DNA of 30,816 nt. Origin: a virus. Of this stretch, positions 19,637 to 28,120 are shown piece after piece; the first letter of the stretch is position 1, and every line of letters begins with the position of its first letter. The position numbers and the translations under genes are program-made. Location: IMG/VR virus record IMGVR_UViG_3300019768_000015, positions 1 through 30,816 of that record. One strand, written 5' to 3'. The notes beneath the pieces were generated by a model. The model saw only the letters and a program-made list of their open reading frames with translations, had not been told where the DNA came from and ran no database searches.

Positions 19637-19791
19637 TGAAAGTAATAGCAAAAGGCAGCGGTGGTTATTGTAGGTGCAGAGTGTGTAATTGCCAGTTTAA
19701 ATATGATAGTACAGATATTATATGGCCTAGAAATAAACCTGAAGTAGGATGTCCCGAATGTAAGTCATTGAATAAACACAAGAAGGCCTAA
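19636..19791 (+). CDS. Small zinc-ribbon protein, 51 residues
   Basis: The GTG at 19636 shares a base with the stop of the preceding gene; GGAGAG lies 5 nt upstream. The product has CRCRVC (residues 12-17) plus CNC and CPEC (39-42), with an aromatic middle: a probable rubredoxin-like zinc ribbon. It is the last early gene; its final codons lie in the stem of the terminator at 19780. Confidence 0.55.
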   Translation: MKVIAKGSGGYCRCRVCNCQFKYDSTDIIWPRNKPEVGCPECKSLNKHKKA

Positions 19792-19805
19792 AAACCTTCT
19801 TTTTT
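19780..19805 (+). terminator. Terminator at the end of the early region
   Basis: AAGAAGG (19780-19786) pairs with CCTTCTT (19795-19801) around an 8-nt loop, followed by T residues to 19805. It overlaps the end of the last early gene and separates early from packaging genes. Confidence 0.8.
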
Positions 19806-19807
19806 AC

Positions 19808-19836
19808 ATTACATTAATAACATGGTAAAATATAAT
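19808..19836 (+). promoter_or_regulatory. Candidate promoter of the packaging/structural genes
   Basis: ATTACA (19808-19813), 17 nt, TATAAT (19831-19836). The -10 is perfect and the -35 moderate. It lies between the early terminator and the TerS gene. Confidence 0.55.
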
Positions 19837-19853
19837 AAAGAGAGGTGATACTA

Positions 19854-20255
19854 ATGACAGCGGGTAGACCGAAGATATATGATTCAAAAGAAATTACAAA
19901 AGATTTGTTAGAGTATATAGAGAAAACAGAAGATCCAATGATAGAAGAATTCGTCCTAAACAGTGAGTTTGTAACGGATACGCTGTATAGATTAGCCAAA
20001 GAAGATACAGGATTATCGGAGGCTATAAAGAGAGTTCATGCCAAACAAAGCATTAGAACGCAACGTTTAGCAGAGCAAGGAGAGATACCTACAGCTTGGG
20101 CTATATTCAAGATGAAACAAAAATGTTATGGGTGGACAGACAAGCAAGAAGTGGTATCAACTAACCATAATATCAATGAAGAAGTAACAGAACTTACTTC
20201 AGAAGAGAGAAAAGCACGAATAAAAGAGTTAATGGAGAAAAATAAGAATGGCTAG
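19854..20255 (+). CDS. terS: Terminase small subunit
   Basis: The ATG at 19854 is chosen over the GTG at 19845 because GAGGTGA lies 5 nt upstream. The 133-residue protein begins TAGRPKIYDSKEITKDLLEYIE and has IYDS, FVTDTLYRLAKED (an HTH-like DNA-binding segment), AIKRVHAKQSIRTQRLA and TAWAIFKMKQKCYGW, which are usual in TerS of P22-like and Gram-positive phages. TerS recognises the packaging site and activates the large subunit encoded downstream. The packaging site is often within or near this gene; none can be identified by eye. Confidence 0.8.
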   Translation: MTAGRPKIYDSKEITKDLLEYIEKTEDPMIEEFVLNSEFVTDTLYRLAKEDTGLSEAIKRVHAKQSIRTQRLAEQGEIPTAWAIFKMKQKCYGWTDKQEVVSTNHNINEEVTELTSEERKARIKELMEKNKNG

Positions 20256-20294
20256 ATTTCAACGTTAAATGCCAATCGTCCCTAGGAGGAACAT

Positions 20295-20480
20295 ATGAAA
20301 AAAGTATGGTTATTAGAATCGGTAGAATATATAGAAGATGCATACAAATCTTGTAACTTTGTGGGTTTATTTGCAACAAAAGAGTTGGCAGAAAAACAGA
20401 AAGATATTCTACTAAAGGACGAAGAATATAATTATTACGATGAATATGAAATAACGGAGCATGAAGTTGTAGGTGATTAA
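20295..20480 (+). CDS. Hypothetical 61-residue protein between terS and terL
   Basis: TAGGAGGAACAT precedes the ATG. The product has the pattern KKVWLLESVEY...GLFATKELAEKQKDIL...YEITEHEV, i.e. a strand, a helix and a final strand. This alpha-beta mini-domain type (a question-like VYLVxxxxxxx-GVFSTxExA layout) is widespread in phages with unknown role. It ends immediately before the terL ATG. Confidence 0.6.
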   Translation: MKKVWLLESVEYIEDAYKSCNFVGLFATKELAEKQKDILLKDEEYNYYDEYEITEHEVVGD

Positions 20481-22046
20481 ATGTTAACTGATAAAGAAGA
20501 AATAGAACTGTTAAGGCTACTGGAAGAGGAAGAAAAGGATAATGCTAAATCGAATTATTATGATTATGTAAAGTATACGCACAGCGAAATATACACTCAC
20601 ACGAAACATGGTGAATATATATGTAATACTATAGATGATGCAATTAATAAGCGTATAGCCATGTTTAACGGTGATATACCTATAAAAACGCAATACCTTA
20701 TGTATACTGTGCCTGCTCAACACGGTAAATCTATGCATATAACTGAGACTTTACCATCTTATTTCTTTGGCAAGTTTCCTCATCATGGTTGTATTGAGAT
20801 AAGTTACAATGAAGATTTTGCAACTAAGTTTGGTAAACGTAACAAAGAAAAGATTAACCTATACGGTGAAGAATTATTCAACATATCAATACCTAATGAT
20901 AATAGATCAGCTTCTGAATATGGCATACAATACAAAGGTAAGCGTACAAGAGGTGGTATGATATCAAGAGGTATTATGTCGGGTATCACAGGTTCTAGCC
21001 TTGGTGATCTTATTATTATGGATGATGTTGTTAAGAACAGACAAGAAGCTAATTCACCAACAACACGTAAAGCACATTGGAATGAATGGACTGACTCAAT
21101 ATCTAAGCGTGTGCATCCAGGTGCAATTGTTATATTGATTATGACTAGATGGCATGAAGATGATCTTGCAGGAAGATTATTAAACAATGAGTATGGTGAA
21201 GTGTTGACTTGGGAAGTGCATAACTTACCTATCGAGTGTGACGAAAAACACATACAAGACGAAGGTAATCCATTAAACAGAGTGATAGGCGAACCTCTAT
21301 GGCCAGAAATGTATGGTTATGAAGAAATAGCCAAAAGAAAACAATACCCACAAACCTTTTCGGCTATGGATCAAGGTAGACCTACAGCTGCAGGTGGTAA
21401 CATATTTAAACGTGATGCATGGCAGTATTATGACAAGACTAATTTATTTGTGCAGACAATGCCTATACTTGTTTTATCGGTAGATGCTACATTTACAGAT
21501 GGAACAGGAACAGACAAAGTATCAATACAGGTTTTAGGTAAACTAGGCACTAACTGCTATCTAGTGGACAACTTAACAAGAAGGTTAAACTTTACAGCTA
21601 CTAAACAAGCGATTAGAAACATGTTGCAGAAATACCCTAAGATAAGCGCAAAGTATATTGAAGCTAAAGCCAATGGTCATGCTATAATAGATGTGTTAAA
21701 CAGAGAAATAGGTGGATTTATACCTGTTAAAGCAGATGTAAGCACAGGTGGTAAGATAGCAAGAGCATATGCGATAGAACCTTTTGTAACAAGTGGTAAT
21801 GTATATTTGCCTAGAGGTGAAGGATGCGAGTGGGTGCATGATTACGTAGAAGAATTGGCAAGTTTCCCTAACGGAACGCACGACGATCAAGTCGATGCAA
21901 CTACTCAGGCACTTAACAAGCTTATATTCTTTTATGCTGAACTTGAAAAAACGGCGATTAAACCAAATCAACATAATTTTGTAGATAAATCTAATCCTAA
22001 CCCACTTACTAGTAATTACAGTGATGATTTTATAAACCAATTCTAA
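20481..22046 (+). CDS. terL: Terminase large subunit
   Basis: The 521-residue protein has the packaging ATPase and nuclease domains. ATPase: Walker A-like VPAQHGKS (77-84), Walker B LIIMDD (177-182) and an IVILIMTRWHEDDL coupling segment (216-229). Nuclease: D335 in LSVDATFTDG, E394 in YIEAKANG and D468-D469/D472 in HDDQVDA, the acidic residues of the RNase H-like fold. It cuts concatemeric DNA and drives it into the prohead through the portal. The HGKS form of Walker A and the TRWHEDDL block are usual in the P22/T7-type podovirus group. It starts directly after the 61-residue gene. Confidence 0.93.
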   Translation: MLTDKEEIELLRLLEEEEKDNAKSNYYDYVKYTHSEIYTHTKHGEYICNTIDDAINKRIAMFNGDIPIKTQYLMYTVPAQHGKSMHITETLPSYFFGKFPHHGCIEISYNEDFATKFGKRNKEKINLYGEELFNISIPNDNRSASEYGIQYKGKRTRGGMISRGIMSGITGSSLGDLIIMDDVVKNRQEANSPTTRKAHWNEWTDSISKRVHPGAIVILIMTRWHEDDLAGRLLNNEYGEVLTWEVHNLPIECDEKHIQDEGNPLNRVIGEPLWPEMYGYEEIAKRKQYPQTFSAMDQGRPTAAGGNIFKRDAWQYYDKTNLFVQTMPILVLSVDATFTDGTGTDKVSIQVLGKLGTNCYLVDNLTRRLNFTATKQAIRNMLQKYPKISAKYIEAKANGHAIIDVLNREIGGFIPVKADVSTGGKIARAYAIEPFVTSGNVYLPRGEGCEWVHDYVEELASFPNGTHDDQVDATTQALNKLIFFYAELEKTAIKPNQHNFVDKSNPNPLTSNYSDDFINQF

Positions 22047-22057
22047 GGGAGGATGTA

Positions 22058-22300
22058 ATGGAACTATTATACGCATTAATAGGATTAACATGTGGTTATG
22101 CAATATATGCCAAAGGAATAAAGGATGGAAAAGCATTCGCACAAAATAAACCTGTAGCAATACTACCACAACCTGTAAAGGCTATTAAACAGGCTAAAGA
22201 GGATAAGGAAGCAAAAGTAGAACAAGAAAAGTTTATGGAGTACCAAGAAAGATTATTCAATTATGATGGGTTTAAAGAATCAGAAAAGGTAGGTGAATAA
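22058..22300 (+). CDS. Small membrane-anchored protein, 80 residues
   Basis: GGGAGGATG lies before the ATG. The N terminus (MELLYALIGLTCGYAIYAKG) is a membrane span. The rest is charged (KAIKQAKEDKEAKVEQEKF) and ends with a helical segment. It lies between terL and the portal gene, with a 1-nt gap before the portal start. A membrane protein in this spot is unusual for a packaging operon; role unknown. Confidence 0.6.
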   Translation: MELLYALIGLTCGYAIYAKGIKDGKAFAQNKPVAILPQPVKAIKQAKEDKEAKVEQEKFMEYQERLFNYDGFKESEKVGE

Positions 22301-22301
22301 G

Positions 22302-24074
22302 GTGGCAAAGAATAAAGTTAACAATGAAATAACTACCCAAGCATGGAAAGAGTACGAAGATGGGAAGAATTATAACATAAAACTTAATTTGTATTCTATC
22401 AATGACAGGAATGAAAGGTTTTACGCTGACGATCAATGGAATGGATTTGATTCAGGCGGTAACCCTACTCCTGTATTTAACATTTACAAGAGAGTAATTA
22501 ACTATTACATTGCATCAATACTTAAACAACCGGTAAAGCTTACATTTTTACCTATGTTATCGAACGAAGAAATAAACGAAAAAGATGAAAATGCACAAGA
22601 ACAAATGGATATGAACGAAGCAGCAGAATTAATAACATCTTACATGGACTCTCTAAAAGAACGCTGGAAGTTGGATACTATGAATAGACAATTGTTACTT
22701 GATGCAGCTAATACAGGCGATATGAGCACATATATGTATTGGAATCCTGATATAGAAACAGGCCAAGATTCATTAGGTGATATTGATTTAGAAATCAAAG
22801 ACGGTGTTGACGTTTACTTTGGTAATCCTAATCAAGTTAATAAAGAGAAGCAACCTTATATTCTTATAGTATTTAGAGAAATGGTATCGGAGTTAAGAAA
22901 GCAAGCTAAAGCAGCTGGTTTATCTAAACAAGAAATAGATAAGATCACATCTGATGAAGATTATGATTATACGGCAGGTGATAGAGGAAAGATTGAACTT
23001 GATAACAACGGAACTAAAAAAGGCGGAAAAGGCAAAGCTACAGCAGTACTCAAACTTTATAAGAAAAAAGGCACTGTACATGCCCAGAAATCTACTAGAC
23101 GAGTTGTTGTAAGACCAGAATGGAATACTAAATTAAAAAAATACCCTTCACAGTGGGCTAATTGGGATAAGAGGAAGAACTCGTATCATGGTCAAGCTGT
23201 AGGAACAGGGATTGTACCTAATCAACTATTTATTAACCAACAATTCTCATTAGTAATGATATTCATGAGAGATATGGCTTTCCCTAAAGTAATCTATGAG
23301 AAAACAATGGTAGGTCCATGGTCCAATAAAGTTGGTGGTGCATTTGGCGTTAACACTGGTGGACAAATACCATTAAGTCAAGTGGCTGATTATATGACAC
23401 CTGCACAGATGAACACTCAAATCATGCAAGTAATAGATGCTACTATAACTTATACTAAAGAAATGCTAGGTGCTAATGATGCTGCATTAGGAGATGTTAA
23501 TCCTGATAACGCTAAAGCCTTGGCTATAGTTACAGAACAAGCGGGTGTACCACTTGCAAATATTAAAGCTAATTTATATCAGTTACATGAGGATATTGGG
23601 TACTCTGCTTTGGATTTTATGTCACAATACTACGGAAAACGTAAAGTAGTTGTTAAAGAAAATGGCAAGAGAGTTGTTAAAGAGTTTGACTTTGATAAAC
23701 TTCAAGACATGCCTATGACATTAAAAGTAGAAGTTGGACCTGGTACATTATTTAGTGAACTAGCAGGACAAGCAACACTTGATAACTTACTGCAACAAGA
23801 TAGAATAACATTCTTACAATACTTAAATAGTTCTGTGCCTGGTGTAATCCCTAATAAACAGGAACTTATAGACGAGATTAAAGCAATAGAAGAACAGCAA
23901 CAAGAATCGCAAAATCAAACAGCGCAATTTATGCAAACTTTACCACCTGAGATACAAGAGAAAATACAAGCAATGGACCCAGAAGAAGCGCAAGGAACTA
24001 TTCAAGCATTAATGCAATTACCACCAGAAGATTTACAAAGCGCATTACAAGAAGTTATGGTAAACGTACGATAA
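22302..24074 (+). CDS. Portal protein
   Basis: The GTG at 22302 is chosen because AGGTGA lies 5 nt upstream; the GTG at 22293 has no proper site. The 590-residue protein has the podovirus portal pattern: YNIKLNLYSINDRNERFYADDQW and PVFNIYKRVINYYIAS near the N terminus, LLDAANTGDMSTYMYW, a central insertion, and IDATITYTKEMLGANDAALG followed by the stem-like helices. The C-terminal 60 residues are rich in Q, E and P (PPEIQEKIQAMDPEEAQ), like the extended barrels of P22-type portals. It forms the dodecameric ring for DNA entry and exit. Confidence 0.88.
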   Translation: MAKNKVNNEITTQAWKEYEDGKNYNIKLNLYSINDRNERFYADDQWNGFDSGGNPTPVFNIYKRVINYYIASILKQPVKLTFLPMLSNEEINEKDENAQEQMDMNEAAELITSYMDSLKERWKLDTMNRQLLLDAANTGDMSTYMYWNPDIETGQDSLGDIDLEIKDGVDVYFGNPNQVNKEKQPYILIVFREMVSELRKQAKAAGLSKQEIDKITSDEDYDYTAGDRGKIELDNNGTKKGGKGKATAVLKLYKKKGTVHAQKSTRRVVVRPEWNTKLKKYPSQWANWDKRKNSYHGQAVGTGIVPNQLFINQQFSLVMIFMRDMAFPKVIYEKTMVGPWSNKVGGAFGVNTGGQIPLSQVADYMTPAQMNTQIMQVIDATITYTKEMLGANDAALGDVNPDNAKALAIVTEQAGVPLANIKANLYQLHEDIGYSALDFMSQYYGKRKVVVKENGKRVVKEFDFDKLQDMPMTLKVEVGPGTLFSELAGQATLDNLLQQDRITFLQYLNSSVPGVIPNKQELIDEIKAIEEQQQESQNQTAQFMQTLPPEIQEKIQAMDPEEAQGTIQALMQLPPEDLQSALQEVMVNVR

Positions 24075-24084
24075 AACAGAATAT

Positions 24085-24113
24085 TTGAATATCGTTCGTG
24101 TTTATAGTATAAT
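24085..24113 (+). promoter_or_regulatory. Internal promoter before scaffold and coat genes
   Basis: TTGAAT (24085-24090), 17 nt, TATAAT (24108-24113). Transcripts would begin near 24120 with a 5' hairpin AGGAC/GTCCT (24123-24138), which could stabilise the mRNA. It would raise expression of the high-copy scaffold and coat proteins. Confidence 0.65.
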
Positions 24114-24157
24114 TTAGGTATAAGGACATGCCAGTCCTATTAATCGAAAGGAGACAT

Positions 24158-24931
24158 ATGCCAATGTCTGAAAAAAATGTAGTAGTAGAACAAACCGAAG
24201 CGTCTGTAGATAATACAGAAGTTTCAGAAACATCAACAGAAGAAACTAAGCCAAGTTTTATTGATACCTTTGAATATAGTTTTGATAAGAACCCTCAAAA
24301 GGTAACGTCTGAAGATGAGTTGAAAGAGTTAGTTGAAATGGGAAGATACTATAAAGAAAAAGGCAAAGCCGGAGACGAATGGTTAAAAGCTTATGCTAAG
24401 AAGAACAACATGAGCAAATCAGAATTGTTAGAAGCGTTTAACCAACAAGAGGTAGATGCAGAAATACAAGCTATTGCTGATGAAGAAACGGTATCTTTTG
24501 ATATTGCCAAAAGGTTAAGAAACGAAAAGTTATTAGCCGAAAAGGATATGACTAACGCACAGAAACAAGCTGAAAAGAAAAGACAAGATGAACAAATGTC
24601 ATTATTTGCTGACAAATACCCTGATGTGAAAGAATTACCTCAAAATGTATGGGATAGATTCGCTAAAGGCGATATTGATCTAATCGAAGCTTATGACATG
24701 TTCAACAAAGATAGTACAATTCAAGAACTACAAGAAAAACTCGCTAAATACGAGAGTCGAGAGGCGATTGACAATAAAAATGCTACTAATGCTGAAATAA
24801 GCACAGGTAGTACAACCGGAAATGGTCAAACTGATTCTATATTTACACGAGAACAAGTGAAAAACATGTCTAAATCTGATGTAAAGAAAAATTACAATAA
24901 AATTATAAAAGACATGAAAACGTGGAAATAG
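24158..24931 (+). CDS. Scaffolding protein
   Basis: The start at 24158 (MPMSEKNV) follows AAAGGAG; the ATG at 24164 is an alternative. The ~257-residue product is acidic and helical, with an unstructured N-terminal 40 residues (VVVEQTEASVDNTEVSETST), coiled-coil segments and a basic C terminus (SDVKKNYNKIIKDMKTWK). A disordered acidic start, helical middle and basic coat-binding end just before the coat gene are the marks of P22-type scaffolds, which direct prohead assembly and leave before packaging. Confidence 0.8.
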   Translation: MPMSEKNVVVEQTEASVDNTEVSETSTEETKPSFIDTFEYSFDKNPQKVTSEDELKELVEMGRYYKEKGKAGDEWLKAYAKKNNMSKSELLEAFNQQEVDAEIQAIADEETVSFDIAKRLRNEKLLAEKDMTNAQKQAEKKRQDEQMSLFADKYPDVKELPQNVWDRFAKGDIDLIEAYDMFNKDSTIQELQEKLAKYESREAIDNKNATNAEISTGSTTGNGQTDSIFTREQVKNMSKSDVKKNYNKIIKDMKTWK

Positions 24932-24943
24932 GAGGAATATAAA

Positions 24944-25798
24944 ATGGCTCAAAACGTTAATGCAACAGCATTTATCCCTGAAGTGTGGGATGAATCCATC
25001 CAAAGAACCAGAGAAGATAACCTTGTAGCACTTAAGATTTCAAGAACTAGACCAAGAAAAGGGGCTAACAAAGCAGGTGATACAGTTTATTTTAATGGTT
25101 TAGCAGAACCAACAGTTAACCCATACACAGGTTCAATTACTTATGAAGGTTTAGACGACGGCTCGGTTGCGCTTCTAATCGACCAACAAAACTACTATGC
25201 TTTTAAAGTAACTGATCCAGAAGAAGCTATGGCTAATGTAGATTTAAAAGGTTCTCAGACTCAAAGAGCAGCTTATCAATTGAACAGAACTACAGATTCA
25301 TACATTATGGGATTATACACAGAAGCAGACACAGGAAATGTTGTAACAGATGCATCATGTGACTCTGCAACGATCTTATCAGATGTTTCTAATGCTGTAA
25401 GACTGTTAGAAGAACAAAACGTAATGGAAGGCGACATGTGGATGACTATTCCACCATGGGTAAAAGAAAAACTTGTACTTGCAGGTGTTGTATTCCAAAT
25501 TAACAACGGTACAAATGAAAAAGGTCAAATGGCATGGGCTAATTATTTAGGTATTGATATCTTTGTAACTAACCAGGTGAATAATACAGGTACAAAAGCA
25601 GCGCCAGTATCACAATGTATGTTTGGCGCTTATGATGCTATCGTGTATGATGAAGCATTATCTAAATCAAGAATGATGGAATTAGAAAACTCATTTGCTT
25701 ATGGTTGTTCAGGACTTACAGTATTTGGTGCTAAAGTAATCAGACCTAAAGAAGTAGGTTACATGAACTTAACATATGCAGCTGAAACTGCAATTTAG
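24944..25798 (+). CDS. Major capsid (coat) protein, P22-like HK97 fold
   Basis: AGGAGG lies upstream of the ATG. The 284-residue protein shows the P22-coat-like pattern: FIPEVWDESIQRTREDNLVA (N arm), GDTVYFNGLAEPTV, YYAFKVTDPEEAMANVDLKG, a central WMTIPPWVKEKLVLAG, and the C-terminal YGCSGLTVFGAKVIRP. It would form the icosahedral shell with the scaffold encoded just before. No cross-link or protease signals are visible. It lies downstream of the internal promoter at 24085 and before a decoration-type gene and a terminator. Confidence 0.88.
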   Translation: MAQNVNATAFIPEVWDESIQRTREDNLVALKISRTRPRKGANKAGDTVYFNGLAEPTVNPYTGSITYEGLDDGSVALLIDQQNYYAFKVTDPEEAMANVDLKGSQTQRAAYQLNRTTDSYIMGLYTEADTGNVVTDASCDSATILSDVSNAVRLLEEQNVMEGDMWMTIPPWVKEKLVLAGVVFQINNGTNEKGQMAWANYLGIDIFVTNQVNNTGTKAAPVSQCMFGAYDAIVYDEALSKSRMMELENSFAYGCSGLTVFGAKVIRPKEVGYMNLTYAAETAI

Positions 25799-25830
25799 CA
25801 GATACAGCACAACTTAATAGGAGGTAACAC

Positions 25831-26220
25831 ATGGCAGTAGCAGTAACAAACACAACCTTATCAGCTTATGATACGGAATATGCGGTAACAGCGAACGCGG
25901 CTACTTCGGCAGTAATTGACGAAACAGAAGCCTTTACAGTAACACCTACTAAAGCAGGTCATAAGGTTTCTATCTTAATGACAAATGCAGCGGGTCATGG
26001 TGCTTATACTTGGTCTGTACCAGTTGGGGCATTGTGGGCAGGTGATAGCGCAACGGCTTTAACAGGATCAATCGCAGCAGGAGCAACAGAAGTTATTCAA
26101 TTAGCTTCAGGGAAACATCTTAGTTCAGCAGGAACTTATGTAATCACGTTAACACCTGCATCAGGAAAAAGATTGTTAACAGATCACGCAGCGGTTATGG
26201 AAGTGTTAGAAACAGTATAA
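25831..26220 (+). CDS. Putative capsid decoration protein
   Basis: The 129-residue product is rich in A, T, V and G, with alternating strands (VTNTTLSAYDTEYAVTANAA and following) and no helices of note. It looks like a beta-sandwich of the kind used in virion surface or decoration proteins. It sits between the coat gene and a terminator, so it shares the abundant coat transcript, supporting a high-copy virion role. AGGAGG lies upstream. The exact fold is unknown. Confidence 0.6.
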   Translation: MAVAVTNTTLSAYDTEYAVTANAATSAVIDETEAFTVTPTKAGHKVSILMTNAAGHGAYTWSVPVGALWAGDSATALTGSIAAGATEVIQLASGKHLSSAGTYVITLTPASGKRLLTDHAAVMEVLETV

Positions 26221-26258
26221 CAACCAAAGGGGTTGGGGTTAATCCTCAACCTTTTTTT
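26221..26258 (+). terminator. Partial terminator after the coat/decoration genes, with competing hairpin
   Basis: GGTTGGGG (26231-26238) pairs with CCTCAACC (26244-26251) around TTAAT, followed by seven T. The first arm can instead pair with CAACC at 26221-26225. It probably limits transcription of the later structural genes, which are needed in fewer copies, since no promoter follows. Confidence 0.8.
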
Positions 26259-26271
26259 AATAGGAGGACGT

Positions 26272-26607
26272 ATGAAATTTAAAGGAATACCAAATAGATT
26301 ATGTAGAATAACTAAAATCAAGCCTAATCTAGTAAGAAAAATACCTAAATCAATTAGATTTGACAAAAATGGAGTGTATGAAACTGAGAACCCTTATTTG
26401 ATTAAAAGACTTAAAACTAAATTTGAAATTATAGGAGAATATAATGGCTTACAAGAAAACCAAGAAAAAGAAGAAAAAACCGAACAAAATGGAATAGTTT
26501 TAAAAGAATGTTCGTATAGTGAATTACAGGTAATGTATGCTGAAAAGACAGGTAAATCAGCAGTAGGGAAAAGAAAAGTTGATATATTAAAAGAATTGGA
26601 GGTATAA
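26272..26607 (+). CDS. Head protein with C-terminal HeH/SAP-like motif
   Basis: The start at 26272 is chosen because AGGAGG lies before it. The 111-residue product has a compact basic N-terminal part (MKFKGIPNRLCRITKIKPNL and FDKNGVYETENPYLIKRL), then an E/K-rich linker (about residues 60-75), then a HeH-like hairpin (YSELQVMYAEKTGKSAVGKR followed by KVDILKEL). HeH/SAP-like ends on short proteins between coat and adaptor genes are frequent in Gram-positive phages. A head completion role is inferred from position. Confidence 0.55.
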   Translation: MKFKGIPNRLCRITKIKPNLVRKIPKSIRFDKNGVYETENPYLIKRLKTKFEIIGEYNGLQENQEKEEKTEQNGIVLKECSYSELQVMYAEKTGKSAVGKRKVDILKELEV

Positions 26608-26608
26608 T

Positions 26609-27169
26609 ATGGCATTTCCTAACGAATTAAAAAATAAATTGATGAACGTATTCGAACAATTCACACAAGCGTTTAAAGTTATAACAAATGATCATGCATA
26701 CATACACGAAGGTATTATGTTTGTGGCTTTTGATAAACTAGTTGTAACTGCAGGAGCAACCGGAGAATATGCATTTAAAACACCAGAAAACGGATTTGTT
26801 CATTATAGGTTAGCAGGGATAAACCCTTCAGCCGATAAAGTTGATACACAAATATTCGAAGATGCAACATATACGGGTGGTACATTATTAGAAATAAACA
26901 ATAAAAACAGAAATTCTGATAAAGAATCATTAACTGTAGTAAGTAAAAATCCAACATTCCAAACACCAGGTACTTTGTTACCAGGGTTTTCTTCTTATCT
27001 ACCAGGTGCTGAAGGTACTGGTCAAATAAGAAGCGGAACTGATGGAAAAGCGGATTCAGAAATAGTATTAAAGCAAAATACCGTGTATAGATTCGTACTA
27101 ACTAATGGTAGCTCGTCTACAAACACAGTGGGTATTAATTTAAGATGGTACGAAGAAATTCAAGGTTAG
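26609..27169 (+). CDS. Structural protein, beta-rich, 186 residues
   Basis: GGAGGTATAAT precedes the ATG. After an amphipathic start (MAFPNELKNKLMNVFEQFTQ) the protein is mostly beta (GEYAFKTPENGFVHYRLAGI, EIVLKQNTVYRFVLTNG) and ends in a GINLRWYEE strand. This type, a short helical start plus a TNF-like or jelly-roll-like sandwich, is found among virion proteins of gut and Gram-positive phages. It lies between head and adaptor genes. Role inferred from context only. Confidence 0.55.
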   Translation: MAFPNELKNKLMNVFEQFTQAFKVITNDHAYIHEGIMFVAFDKLVVTAGATGEYAFKTPENGFVHYRLAGINPSADKVDTQIFEDATYTGGTLLEINNKNRNSDKESLTVVSKNPTFQTPGTLLPGFSSYLPGAEGTGQIRSGTDGKADSEIVLKQNTVYRFVLTNGSSSTNTVGINLRWYEEIQG

Positions 27170-27178
27170 GAGGTAATT

Positions 27179-28120
27179 ATGACTATAGCACAAGATATAT
27201 TGGATAGTGCAAAAGGTCTAATAGATGAACTTAATGTTGGAGGGGTTAAAATCCCTTCCACTGATTCAGATATGCAAGCTTTAGAATACAATGGTATTTC
27301 ATATATTAACCAAGCTTTAAGAGAAGTATACAGAGAATCAAAGAGTTTTAATACATTAGAAGTATCGAATAAAAGAATCCCTAACCTTTTAGGCGACTTA
27401 GGTCAATTTAACAAGGTAGATTATATAGGTGTGGATCAAGTATATCCTCCAACTGGATTGGGTGTTGTAGGTGCTAAAGCTTATTATGTAGAACCTGATT
27501 CGGATTACACTATTTATATTGAGGAGTACTCAGGTGGTGTGTGGTCTATCTTAGAAACAATTACAGGTGTTACTACTGTTCCGGTAAGATTAAAAGGATT
27601 AATCACACCAACAGACTCTAACAACCCTATTCAAATGAGAATGTCAGGGACAACTTTCTATAGACACGAAAACCGTTGTTTATATAGTTATCCTTTTAAA
27701 GCTGATTCAATACCAGAGTTTAGACCATGGATTCCTGTTACTATGCCTGATGATTTCGGTGAACTTGATGAGATCATAGATGAACATCCAGTAAGACAAT
27801 ACAATCAGGATGGTAACTATAAATGGGAAGGGTTTAACAAACTGTACATTAATTTCTTTTACGAAGGTACACTAAGAGTTATATACAACCCAACACCAAC
27901 GGTAGTAACTGCAGGAACGGATGTAATAACTTTACCTAATCCGATTGCATTAGAATTTTGTAATAACTTTGTGGCTGCTAGAATGGCAACTACTGAAAAC
28001 CCTCAGTTGGTTAACTATTTTGAGGAAAAAGCCAACGAATTAATGTTTAAATCAAGCAGAACAGGACCCGCAAGCGAAGAATCTATAACAGATGTTTATT
28101 TTGGAGGTCATTATGGCTAG
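27179..28120 (+). CDS. Head-tail adaptor (gp4/gp11-like tail tubular protein A)
   Basis: The 313-residue protein starts with helices (IAQDILDSAKGLIDELNVGG, YINQALREVYRESKSF) that resemble the adaptor fold of short-tailed phages and then has beta-rich insertions (residues ~60-190). Near the end, LPNPIALEFCNNFVAARMAT and NYFEEKANELMFKSSRT form the closing helices. In P22 and T7 such proteins form the ring below the portal. It precedes the large tail-tube-like gene, as in those phages. It overlaps the next gene by 8 nt. Confidence 0.65.
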   Translation: MTIAQDILDSAKGLIDELNVGGVKIPSTDSDMQALEYNGISYINQALREVYRESKSFNTLEVSNKRIPNLLGDLGQFNKVDYIGVDQVYPPTGLGVVGAKAYYVEPDSDYTIYIEEYSGGVWSILETITGVTTVPVRLKGLITPTDSNNPIQMRMSGTTFYRHENRCLYSYPFKADSIPEFRPWIPVTMPDDFGELDEIIDEHPVRQYNQDGNYKWEGFNKLYINFFYEGTLRVIYNPTPTVVTAGTDVITLPNPIALEFCNNFVAARMATTENPQLVNYFEEKANELMFKSSRTGPASEESITDVYFGGHYG

